From Ectocarpus siliculosus (Eukaryota; Sar; Phaeophyceae; Ectocarpales; Ectocarpaceae), in assembly GCA_000310025.1 (NCBI GenBank), contig FN649736.1:1445619-1480792 (forward strand): a stretch of DNA of 35,174 nucleotides, in the 5' to 3' direction. Of the stretch, positions 1 through 9,341 are shown piece after piece (position 1 is the stretch's first letter; each line of letters begins with the position of its first letter). The notes beneath the pieces were generated by a model. That model saw only the letters and a list, made by a program, of their open reading frames with translations. It did no database searches and was not told the origin of the DNA. The position numbers were made by a program, and so were the translations under genes.

Positions 1-791
1 CGGTTTTCGGTTTTTGGGGCCCCCCCTTTTACCATTGGCGGGGGGGGGGGGGGGGTTTTTGGGCGTTGGGGAGGGGATGCTTCGGTAGAGCGTTCTCGTT
101 CGTGGAATCCTTCGTACACCAGGATTTCTTGTGGCAAACATTGTTCCCCGAGAGGATGGTGAGCCCCTTGTTCAAAGCAGTTCAGTTTTTCGCGAGGGGG
201 GGGGGGGGGGGGGTACTCATAGTCGTGCATGCCGTAGTCGTTAGACCGAGGGGGGGGGAGTATTGCCAAAAGGCTTCATTAATGTTTGATGGAGAAGGGT
301 AGTAGACTGGGGGCTCTGAAACAAAGCAGTTGTCTGTACGTTACATATGTTGGTAATTCAATGTCAGTAATTAGTATTTTGTTTACTGTAAACACAGCAC
401 ATGGGTATTCACCTCAGGAGAATTATCGGACCATTTCGGAGAGACCATTGTCCGTTAGAATATTCTTGCGTTGTTTCTAGAGGTCGGATTAACCGCCTGC
501 TAGCGTGACCGGGATATTGCAATGTCCCGTGTGTGTGCATCTTTCCGTGATAGCTTGGACGCTCGCCCCCCGTGGTGCTCGCCCCCACTCGATCACTCCT
601 CTCTCTTTCCTCTTTCCTTACCTTTTGGCCAACTAAGCGCCGCTTTCAACCATTAATCTGGTCTTTCAACAAGTGTACTTAACAGTCACTCTGTGAGCCT
701 TTGCACACTGTCTCTACACAGTGCTTGCCACATCCAGGGATACACCTACCACAAGGTTACATCCCAACAGCATATTCGCCCAACCCGTTGC
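1..791. other. Left end: G-run rich, no gene recognised
   Basis: This stretch has G runs at about 42-57, 198-214 and 251-259 and no reading frame with an ATG start that resembles a known protein. It contains one copy of the LINE tail motif described separately. The part nearest 640-791 lies just downstream of the minus-strand hypothetical gene and could hold its 3' UTR. A donor-like site (AAAAG/GTAAGG on the minus strand) sits near 626-632, but no convincing exon could be attached to it. Confidence 0.5.
205..250 (-). repeat. LINE-type 3' tail motif, copy 1
   Basis: On the minus strand this reads GGTCTAACGACTACGGCATG, then CACGACTATGAGTAC, then a C run. Closely similar sequence is found at 25802-25860, attached to a LINE reverse-transcriptase remnant, and at 29715-29775. 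I infer that it is the conserved 3' end of one non-LTR family, here without any recognisable coding part. Confidence 0.5.
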
Positions 792-3772
792 TCACCTTCC
801 GGCGGTCGACATGGTGCAGCCGGGAACCAACGGGGCAGTAACCTTCGTCGTGACCTTCTGACCATCTGCCCCCTTCTTCCTCGACGTAGAGCTGTCCATA
901 ATCGCGGTGAGCTGGGCACGACCAGCAGTGCGGGTTCCTTGAAGATCGTCGTAGCACTCCTTCCAGCACCGCATGCTGTCGATCGACACCTTGCCGTAGG
1001 TCATCCTACTGCTGCCGTCTTTCCTCAACGCGGACACACTGGAGGCAAACTTGCGCAGTGGGGGGTCGTCGTCGCCGTTGTCGTCGTCGCCGCCGCCCTC
1101 GCCGCGGCACTCCTCCCCCATATTGGCGTCTGCCCCTGCAAGTTGGAGAATCAATGCAAGTTGGAGGACAATATAGAGGGAAGGATTGGCGCTTAAGTCT
1201 ATTGTTATTAATATTAATACTATTATGAAGATCTCAAAGCCGACAAGAAGGGCAATCGCCAGCAGTGGGAAATGCGGTCTGGTCATGTGATTTAAGGTGT
1301 CCAGTGTCATATAGCTGTTCTTCTGACGCAAAGTCAACGCCTGACCGCACGAAAACATATAAAGGCAAAGGTTCGACACCTACCGGCCCTAACATTCCCA
1401 TGCAACCAAACAAACGAAACCCATCAAAAGGGACGGCTGTTACAATCGGTGGACCAAACATGGCGGGAGCACATGCAGGGCCGGGGCCCGCTCCGACGCC
1501 GGTGCCCAAAGCGAGGTTTCCCAATGACTAAGAAAACAAACAAACGCGGTGGATCTGGATACTGCTCATATCACAAGGCGAACAAACGAACCACCATGTA
1601 ATGATTAGCGTAGCGCAGTGTTCTAGGGAACCGAGGATGGCGGCCCATCTATTTGAAGACCTAGTCTCTCACCGCTTGCACCCTGGGCGTCTCCAGCCGA
1701 CGGCTCCCCCGCAGAGGCGGCGTGGTCGTCATTGCCGTTGGCAGAGAGGCCATCAACACCGCCGGCCACTGCGCGCTCTAGTCGACTGATCTCGGCCGCG
1801 TGCTCGGCCGCCTTGAGTCGGGCCTGGAGCAAACGAATTTCCGCAAGCTGCGACAGAGCAGCGTCGCGCACAGCGTGCAAATATTTTTCAATCAAGTGAA
1901 CCAGGGGGGTACGTCGGCCCGAACATGCGCAATATATATTTGCGAGGCCATGCTACTTTACTCTTCGATACACTTTCGCAGCAGCAATTTCTCTATTTTG
2001 AAAAGCTCAAGATCCTCTACACCCGTGCATGAAAATGGGGCAAGCGCCGACGATAAAAGTGGGACATTTGTCGCGTGCTGTAGGTTAGAATAATGCGTGC
2101 ATGATGATGGTACACATGGAGTGTGGAAGTTTTGCGGAAGATGGTACATCTTTCGCGGAAGCGAGAATGGAGAATGACGTGTGGGGGCGTAGTTAGCATT
2201 TTCATCAATGCGCACACCCAAAGTAGACGCAGCTCCACAACGAGCACGAAGGAGAGCTGCACAAATATTGACCCTAGTGTCTGTCGACCAAAAACAACTA
2301 GGGAAAACACTGCGGGGAACCCACCTCGTGATTCGGCACGCCCCCGCTCCCTGACCCACTCGCCGTCGAAGCCCGCGCCGTGGCCTCAGCGCCGGTGCTT
2401 CCCGCTGCAACGTTCTTCCGTTTCGTCTTCTTCTCCTCTCGTGCCTCGTGGGATTCATTCGCTTGCTGGAAACGACCAACCGACGAAAAAAAATGATACG
2501 GAGTATTATATTACTACATGTCGGCGCCTGGAAGGTCGGGCAAAACGGAACCTTGCGAAAAATACTGGGAGAGGACAGAATGGTGGAAAGGACGAGTATG
2601 ATTGACGCGGAACCACAACGTGCAACACGCAACCCATCCAAGCACGGCCAGACAGGAACCACAACCCATCCAAGCACGGCCAGACAAGAAACACACGGCT
2701 GCTACAAAAAAACATGTGAGTGTGAGGGTGGTCGCACCTGAATAGCAGCGGAGGCGGCAGAGTTGGCGGCGTGCTCCTTGATCGTTTTTCGCTCGCTCCT
2801 AGCCTTCTGTTGCTTCTCGAGTGCCGCCATAGACGCCCTACACGCTGCCTTCGAGGCGTCCGACATCTGGCGTGCGGTGGCTGCTATCTCGGCTTTTTTC
2901 TTCTTGTCCTCCGTGATTCTCGCGGCTTTGACGGCGTGGTCTTGGTCTTTCTTGCTTTTCGGGGGCTTCTTCGCACGGCCCTCTCCCGCCGCCGCAGCCC
3001 CCCCCCCTCCCTCCGCCGTCGCCGGAGGCATAGCAGCCGCTGCTTTCCCAGCAGCAGCCGCGGCCACGGCGGCGGCTGCTTCTCCCCCGCCCGCCGCCAT
3101 CACCGCCATCACAGCGGCAGCGACAGCAACTCCAACTGCCGCAGAGGACGCCCCCGCCGTCACCTCCGATGTGTCTGCTGCTGTAGGCGGTGCCGTCTTC
3201 TCGCTCTTGTTGGCACCCGGCGCCGCACCCACCACGGCGGTGATGCCGCCGTCAACTTGCGTCAGGTCCACGTTGCCTGCTGTCGCTGTCGATGCCGCCG
3301 CGCCTTTTGTGACGCCGCGCTTCGGCCTCGTGGCCCCCGGCGATGCCGCTCTCTTCTTGCCCATCTTGGTAGCACCCGGCGCGGTCGGCTTCGCGGCCCC
3401 CGGAAGCCCCGGTGTGCCGCCGCGCTTCTCGGCAACTGCCGACCTCGTTGGCCTCTTAGGCGCCGGGGCCGCGGTTGAGGGGACCACTTCTTGTTCGTTT
3501 TCGTCGTCGCTGTCGTCGCTATAATCTCGAAGGATGGGTGCTTGGAAGAACCTATCGTCCACACCTCCATCTGGCTCGTTGGCCACGTCCAACACCGCCC
3601 AGTCTGGAAACGCAGCAGCAGTGGTGCCGGTCAAACTGGTGGTAGACCGGAGAGCCGACGCCGCTCTCCTCTTGCCTGCAGCACGAACCACGTCGTCACG
3701 CTGCACAAGAGCAAATGGGCACAGGGGGGTGAGGGCGGGTGTAGCGCGCAGCGTTCTCTCCAGTTTAGGCAT
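792..3772 (-). CDS. Hypothetical Ala/Lys-rich coiled-coil protein, four exons
   Basis: Not recognised as a known family. The model starts at ATG 3772-3770 (context ACAAAATGC). Exons are 2738-3772, 2325-2465, 1673-1847 and 792-1135. All three introns (272, 477 and 537 bp) are GT-AG and every junction stays in phase (phases 0, 0, 1), giving 564 codons plus stop. Visible protein features: an acidic patch (DYSDDSDDENEQE) near residue 90; basic, Pro/Ala-rich sequence with KRAASPGATRPKRG-type clusters that could be nuclear signals; a long Ala-rich tract; then Lys/Glu-rich helices (KKKKAEIAATARQMSDASK, and LAEIRLLQARLKAAEHAAEI at the start of exon 3) that look coiled-coil; and an acidic Gly/Asp run opening exon 4. 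The last exon runs into TGA at 794-792. A donor-like AAG/GTGAGC overlaps that stop, so a further exon to the left is possible. Phase consistency makes a real gene likely; function unknown. Confidence 0.6.
2631..2694. repeat. 32-bp tandem duplication in intron 1 of the hypothetical gene
   Basis: Two adjacent copies of a 32-bp unit starting AACCCATCCAAGCACGGCCA (2631-2662 and 2663-2694) differ at only a few bases. They lie inside the first intron of the minus-strand gene, between its exons 1 and 2. No coding role is apparent. Confidence 0.85.
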
Positions 3773-5345
3773 TTTGTCGTATGAATGTTGCACAGCAGTG
3801 GGTGATTGTATGGGTTACGCCGAAGGTCATAGTAAGCGCGACCACGCCGAGAGGACCCGGAGAGGCGAGCCCTAACGCTCAAAGTCTAGCAAGCATTGGC
3901 CTTGAAATGCGAAAAGAAGAGCACTCTGTCGACCTGCCCTACCGCCAACCCTGCCTAGTCGTACGAATGGCCTACAAACATGGGCACGTGGAGGTCACAC
4001 CCCGGGAAAGTTTTGAACGTGATATCGCCTTTCCCTACTTCCCATACCAGTGGAATTAGCTTACCCCGTGAAGCCGAGAATCGGAACCCAAAATGCACGA
4101 GAGGCGGGAAGGAGAGAGAGCTGCACGCGAACCACACCTTGTGGTGCGGCTGGAAACTGCCAGAGCTGGCAGGCACTTTGTCACATTCTCGAAGGAAACA
4201 CCGGTCAAATATGGTCTACACATGTACTCCGATTATCATGCTTCATGCTTTTCACTCACCAGCTGTGCTCCAGCGCCTTTGTCACGAATACTCTTTGCGA
4301 AGTCGGCCACCAATTTCTCGAGCTAGTCGCAGCCTGGAACGTACGAGCCATCCGGGATACGACCCGGGACGAACTCGAAACACTCCGGGTAGTTGCCCCT
4401 TTCCTCTTTGGGGGAGCAGATTCACGGCGAAAGGATGTTGTGCAAAGATGTGAACATCGAACACCACAAATAGCAAATAGGGTATGCTTGACGCGGCATT
4501 CCTCCTATCGGGGCTACCACCAGCGGACTAAACCACGTGACTGACACCAACCCCAGGCACCGTTCACCAACGTAAGACACCGGTCAGCAGGCGAGATGTT
4601 CACCTTTCGTTTAAGATGCCCTTCACGATGGCCATCCGAAAGATAGGGTATTCGCAGTCGGGCCTTTCGTAGCAAGGCGCAAGAACGAACGGGCGGGCGG
4701 GGAAATCGGCATGATATTTTCGGATGACTACAGTGTGAGCAGCGTCATTCCGTCATCTGCATAGCCCCCTGTTGTGTGTTCGGTAAGCCATGCGGGGAAC
4801 TTGTACAGGGAGGTGATGCGATAGCGTCGGGAGCATAGGTATCATATGTCTCCTATCCTTGAATCGTGCTTTGAGGCTGCCCTTCGAACGAACACATGTA
4901 CGCCAAGCGGCAACCAGAATGCAGCCATGCGCCGCCCAAAATACAACAAATCAACGCAATGTCGGCCGATTCAAACGGGCGATTTGACCCTGCGCCAACT
5001 AAAGGCATGCGTTCGTGCCCACCGGCTACCTCATCACTCACATCTGCATTTTGTTGACACTGAAGGGCAAGAGGTTGGGATCGCGATCCTCCTCCGACCG
5101 CACTTCTGTCACGAACCCCCGTATCCAGGGTCTCATTCCAACCCTAAGCTGTGTTGCAACCAAACAAAATTCGACGGACGCGGGGACACGACGGGGCGTG
5201 AGCAGTCCATGCGCCGAAAATAATCAAGGAGTCGACGAGGAGCAGCAGGAATGGACGCACAAGACAGCAGCTAGCGGTTTCCACGTCCAGGTGCTGACAC
5301 CTGTACGTCCGGTTTAGCGCAGGCAACCACAAGCGGGTGTCCAAG
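3773..5345. other. Intergenic stretch, no confident gene
   Basis: This lies between the start of the minus-strand hypothetical gene and the 5' LTR. The first few hundred bases should hold that gene's promoter, but I see no recognisable TATA or other motif. Open frames on both strands are short or need non-ATG starts. One possible minus-strand exon (4260-4322) is listed separately. The retrotransposon has inserted at its right edge. Confidence 0.5.
4260..4322 (-). CDS. Possible isolated exon (21 codons), gene unknown
   Basis: On the minus strand a TAG acceptor precedes CTCGAGAAA, and the block ends in CAGCTG followed by a strong donor, GTGAGTG. The 63 bp between are open in phase 0 and begin LEKLVADFAKSIRD, which reads like an amphipathic helix. 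No flanking exon could be joined to it, so this is a weak candidate that could be chance. Confidence 0.2.
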
Positions 5346-5839
5346 TGTGGTACGAAGTAGGCTCGTTTCAGGGGATGTTTGAGCCGTGTCCCCGGGTTGC
5401 GGCGCAATTGGCATGTTTGTCTTTGAATGTTGAGTAGCCGCGTTGCAGCGCACGAATTCAGAAGAGAGAGTCTACCAGGGCAAGGAGCAAAAGGCCACCT
5501 TGAGTGTACGGTTACCAGTGCGTTGACAGAGTTCGAAGCGGTGGTTGATTCCAGCAAGTGAGTGCAGGAGTTCGGTCGAGCAGCAGCAGTGTTGATCGGC
5601 GTAGGTTGAGTGCAGCAGCGAGCAGAATTAACGACAAAGTTTCCTCTTCAAAGCATCATCCATCATCCTCGGTATTGAGTCTTTGATCTATCATCCTCGG
5701 CGACAACCGTCCGAGACACAGAGCAACCCACTGACAAGAACCTCGAACCTAGCACAAGAACCGTTAGTGTAGAGCCACATCGCTCTGCATTGGATTGGTC
5801 GATTGGGTCATCAACAGAACCCGAAGTCCAAGTATCACA
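5346..5839 (+). repeat. 5' LTR
   Basis: This 494-bp terminal repeat starts TGTGGTACGAAG and ends CAAGTATCACA. It aligns without gaps to 14579-15072 with about 15 substitutions. It should contain the element's promoter and polyadenylation signals, though I could not pick out a clear TATA box. Confidence 0.95.
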
Positions 5840-5840
5840 T

Positions 5841-5858
5841 TGGCGAGGACCGGGGGCG
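5841..5858 (+). other. Putative primer-binding site
   Basis: TGGCGAGGACCGGGGGCG begins one base after the 5' LTR. It opens with TGG, the complement of a tRNA CCA end, as expected of a minus-strand primer site. I could not assign the primer tRNA; it is not the common initiator-Met type (TGGTATCAGAGC). Confidence 0.6.
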
Positions 5859-6000
5859 AGGATGATGCTCCCGTTCTTCGACTTCTGGAGCGGCTGACGT
5901 GGCGTCGGGACTTTCGCGCTCTTCCCGGGCGGGGAATTCTTCGGCTTCATCGACCCGTGATATCCCGCCCCCCGCTTCACCGAGGGCGAGCTACCGTCGT

Positions 6001-8553
6001 ATGGGAACCGCCGCCTCGGTGGCCGCCGCCGCCGCCGCCCCGTCGGCGGCGGCGCCCGCGGCCGCTGCCACACCTGCGGCGGCGCCGCGGCAGCGTACGG
6101 GCTTCATCACCATGCGCCATGCTTCAGCAGCTCCGGCCCCGGAGGCGGCGGAGAAACGGCGGGGAGGAGCTGTAATTCGCCGCCACGCTCCTCCGCCGCT
6201 ACGCCGACCGGCTTTGGGGTCCTCGGCCCCTCCGCCGACCAGCCCCCCGCGGGCGGGCGCTCCCCGGGTGACGGCGCCGCAGGCCGACACGCGGCGGGCC
6301 GGCGTGGTGGTCCGTCGTCACGATCCTCCGCCGGCCGACGCGCGGCGGGGGGGCGTTGTGGTTCGCCATCACGACTCCGGCGCCAGGCGAGCTTCGGCTT
6401 CTTCACAGGATCCGGCGCCTTCTCTCCGTGACTCGGCGGGGCGGCCGTCTCCGACGCCAGCGCCACGGGTAGCGGCGCCGCGTGCACACCAGCCACGCGA
6501 GGACCTTCGAGAGCCGACGACGTCGCGGGGTCAATACGTGCGCCGGCACACATCGGTGCCCGCGCTCGACTTTGCCGCCGAAGAGGAGCGGCTTCGCCGC
6601 GGTGGAACGGTCGCCTCGGGTCAGCCACAGCAACCCCGCGGGCGGCACTGGTCCGACAATCTCCATGTGCCGCGTGACACCCTTTCCGGTGAGATCGGCA
6701 GGAGGACGCTGCTGGACGAACAGCTGGGTATTCGACTTCACGACGCGGAACGGGCGTGTGCCGGGTCGGGATGGACGGACCCCGAGTTGGGGGACGCTTA
6801 CACGCGGGCCCGCTCGGACTTCAGCGACAACCGCCGCCGCTTGTGGGAGCTGGAAGAAACCTGCGATCGGCGTGAAGGCCGGGCGCGCGCGTGGGGTCCT
6901 CCTCGCGATTGGGAAATGCTGCGGGCGGTGGAGGCGGCAGCGGCGGCCGATCGTCGGGAGCCGCCGTCGCCGGGCCGCGATGGTCAGCGTGAGCGTCACC
7001 GCCGCTCCAACAAACGCTCGCGGCGGCAGCACAATCGCTCCTGCCGCGATAGTTCTTCCTCTTCTTCGTCGTGGTCGTCGGGCGGCTCGGGGGACGACCG
7101 GGATGAGTGGGGGGCGCCGCGGCGCCGGTCGAGGCCGGCGGAGCGAGAGGCTGTCCATCACGTGCGGGCCTCGAGTTCTCGCCGACAGGGCGCCGCGAGT
7201 GGTGGGGGGAAGCAGAGCACGGGGTCGGGGAAGGGAGGCGAACGCGGGAGTCGGCGTTCGGGGGAGGACGAGCGGGAGCGTCGACACAGCCGAGCGTCGT
7301 CTTCGAGAGGGTCGGAGGCCGGTGGAGCTTCCAGGGCTTCGAGACTAACCCGTGTGCCGTGTTCTTTGTCCCCCAGCTCACGATCCCCTTCCCCACCCCC
7401 TCACAACCCGAAGGTAGCCTCTAAGCTCATGGCACTCAATGTGCACCGCATGTTTCAGCAGTATGTGCGGCCACGCCTACCGTTGCCTGCCGGCAACACG
7501 TGGACGGCCCTAGTTACGTTGGTAGGTCGGCTGCGCCATGTAGTCCGGCAAGGCCGACAGGCCTGCGGTGATTTCCATGCCACCGCGTGGGCGCCAGAGT
7601 GGACGTCACTCGCTCAACAATTTCTAGTGAGCTGTGTAGCGACAGAAAGTGGAGAAGGGCCGGTCAACAAAATCTTGTCCATCGGCCGGGACCTCGACGA
7701 CACAATCAGAGATAGAAAGTTCAACGGCCCACAAGGGTTTGCCGAGCTGGTCAGCCAACTCACAAAGCGGTTCACGAGCTTCCAGGTCAATTCCATACCG
7801 ATCATGTTGGCACAATTCTCCGTTCCGATCAACACGCCCCTGCAAGATTGGATAGTCCAACTAAAAGAACTCGTAGAAGGGTTGTCGTGTTTCGGGGACT
7901 CGTGCCCGACAGACGCACAAATCGTCTCAACCGCCATTGAAGGTCTGGCCGTGCAGTACCCAGAGATATCCCTCTTCGTGAAGCCCAAACTTAAGAAAGC
8001 GGTGACTCTGGCGAACATGTGGAAGTGCTTTCGGGATGACGAGATAGACGAGAGTAACGCCGTAGCCAACGCACCCCCTACTTTAGGAACGGTGTCCGCC
8101 AGATCAACACATTCTCACCAACCAAGGGTCCACGCGGTCGTGAGGGGTCGCTCGTATGAAACCTTGCCCCCTGGGCGCGAGTATGAATTAAGCAGCGACG
8201 AGGAAGGATACCAACGTACATCTCGGTACCTGTACCCCGTGCTCGGTAAGGGATCAGACAAGAACACATCTACGTCGAACACCTCTTCGTTCCGCTTCTG
8301 GAAATACTCCGCTGATTCGGTAGAGGGGGCCAAAGCTAAAAGCCAGCTGCCGCGTGACGCCTGCTACAACTGCGGTCGCACCGATCACTTCCTGCGTGAT
8401 TGCCCTGAGTGCTTCAAGAATGAGTGTGGTATGTTTTGCGATTCGTTCGGGGAGGGCAGCCCCGAGTTGGTTGAAGAAAGATGGCAAGCCAAGCTCCGTA
8501 GCCTGAAAAGGAAACAACGAGCGAGGGGTCCCTCTCTGTACCCGGGAAAATAG
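6001..8553 (+). CDS. gag: Gag-like protein of the Ty3-type element
   Basis: This structural protein would package element RNA into cytoplasmic particles. The frame is open from 5866, but the first ATG is at 6001, giving 850 aa, long for a gag. The N-terminal half is low complexity: Ala/Pro-rich, with a recurring VVRRH-type motif (MRHAS, IRRHAPP, VVRRHDPPP, VVRHHDSG, VRRHTSV), followed by an Arg/Ser-rich region (SRRQHNRSCRDSSSSSSSWS). From about residue 470 to 690 a capsid-like helical domain follows (KVASKLMALNVHRMFQQYV onward). A single zinc knuckle, CYNCGRTDHFLRDC (C-X2-C-X4-H-X4-C), is encoded at 8362-8403. The frame ends in TAG (8551-8553) followed by G and stays open beyond it to 9048, so readthrough is possible. 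The capsid part and knuckle make the family call firm; the N-terminal part may include an element-specific extension. Confidence 0.85.
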   Translation: MGTAASVAAAAAAPSAAAPAAAATPAAAPRQRTGFITMRHASAAPAPEAAEKRRGGAVIRRHAPPPLRRPALGSSAPPPTSPPRAGAPRVTAPQADTRRAGVVVRRHDPPPADARRGGVVVRHHDSGARRASASSQDPAPSLRDSAGRPSPTPAPRVAAPRAHQPREDLREPTTSRGQYVRRHTSVPALDFAAEEERLRRGGTVASGQPQQPRGRHWSDNLHVPRDTLSGEIGRRTLLDEQLGIRLHDAERACAGSGWTDPELGDAYTRARSDFSDNRRRLWELEETCDRREGRARAWGPPRDWEMLRAVEAAAAADRREPPSPGRDGQRERHRRSNKRSRRQHNRSCRDSSSSSSSWSSGGSGDDRDEWGAPRRRSRPAEREAVHHVRASSSRRQGAASGGGKQSTGSGKGGERGSRRSGEDERERRHSRASSSRGSEAGGASRASRLTRVPCSLSPSSRSPSPPPHNPKVASKLMALNVHRMFQQYVRPRLPLPAGNTWTALVTLVGRLRHVVRQGRQACGDFHATAWAPEWTSLAQQFLVSCVATESGEGPVNKILSIGRDLDDTIRDRKFNGPQGFAELVSQLTKRFTSFQVNSIPIMLAQFSVPINTPLQDWIVQLKELVEGLSCFGDSCPTDAQIVSTAIEGLAVQYPEISLFVKPKLKKAVTLANMWKCFRDDEIDESNAVANAPPTLGTVSARSTHSHQPRVHAVVRGRSYETLPPGREYELSSDEEGYQRTSRYLYPVLGKGSDKNTSTSNTSSFRFWKYSADSVEGAKAKSQLPRDACYNCGRTDHFLRDCPECFKNECGMFCDSFGEGSPELVEERWQAKLRSLKRKQRARGPSLYPGK
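8362..8403 (+). other. CCHC zinc knuckle of gag
   Basis: Fourteen codons encode CYNCGRTDHFLRDC, spaced C-X2-C-X4-H-X4-C as in retroviral and retrotransposon nucleocapsid RNA-binding knuckles. All four metal ligands are present. Confidence 0.95.
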
Positions 8554-9048
8554 GAAGTCGACACCGAGGGATTCCGCCTCTCGGTGACGCAAACGTCGGA
8601 GCCTTACGGTGGTGGAGACGGGCGGAATACGTCGCCGCCGCCCCAACCGTCTAATGATTTCCGACCTAGTGTAGAGAGGGGCGGGGAGCCATCTGGTTCC
8701 CCACCTACTTTGTCGGACAGTAGTAAAACACCGGCGAAGCTACCAGTTTGTGTAGCTCCGAAACCCGAGCCGACTCCGAGTCCGACAGACCGAGTGCAGA
8801 GTACGAGGTTGAGTGTAATTAGCTTAGCCGAACAGGTCTTGTGTCCTGGAGTCGTAGACGATAGAGACGAGGGAACTGTCCGCTTGATCCGTGGAATACC
8901 AGCTTGCCCTTCTACGAAGAATTCTGCGGCTCAAAACCGGCCCGAACTCCGATCCGAAACCGAACTCCGATCCGAACGTAGTATAGACAAAACGGGAAGC
9001 GGGGTGCCACGAGAAAACCGGCGTTCGAGCCAGCGCCGGCGGTTGTGA
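8554..9048 (+). CDS. In-frame extension of gag after the TAG stop
   Basis: The gag frame is open from the codon after TAG 8551-8553 to TGA 9046-9048, about 164 codons. The sequence is Pro/Ser/Arg-rich with no domain I recognise (for example SPPTLSDSSKTPAKLPVCVA). It could be a gag-pol linker reached by stop readthrough, or gag that was once continuous and acquired a nonsense mutation. A frame offset by -1 is open from 8982 to 9338, overlaps this one by about 65 bp, and leads toward pol. Confidence 0.5.
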   Translation, partial: EVDTEGFRLSVTQTSEPYGGGDGRNTSPPPQPSNDFRPSVERGGEPSGSPPTLSDSSKTPAKLPVCVAPKPEPTPSPTDRVQSTRLSVISLAEQVLCPGVVDDRDEGTVRLIRGIPACPSTKNSAAQNRPELRSETELRSERSIDKTGSGVPRENRRSSQRRRL

Positions 9049-9341
9049 GCCCATCTCCCCGGGGTAGTTACTGTTTAGCGGAGCGAGCGGCCGCCGCGTT
9101 GACGAGGCTTCCAGTGATTACCGAAATACCCACGAATTGGTCGGGTGACAACGGAGTAGAAGAAGAGAAGAGTTGTTCCCCGCCGTCGGCTTCCCCGTTG
9201 GCCGGTCTTGTAGATAGTGAAGCAGGCATCACCGCGGCAGCGGCCGTGTCTACATCTAGTTCACCGGCATCGCTATCCACCCGCCCCGTTCTCTCCGCTC
9301 GGACGAGTATACATCTAATCTCAACCGTAGGGGCGGTATAA

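Noticed and set aside
2763-3524. Plus-strand 253-codon Ala-rich frame
   Set aside because: It is the reverse complement of the Ala/Gly-rich exon 1 of the minus-strand gene; GC-rich GCN codons stay open on both strands.
4050-4544. 164-codon plus-strand frame
   Set aside because: It starts with GTG, not ATG, has no recognisable pattern and overlaps other random frames.
8982-9048. Specific slippery site for -1 frameshifting, such as GAGAAAACC
   Set aside because: The heptamer does not fit the X-XXY-YYZ rule in the gag frame, and the element is already mutated.
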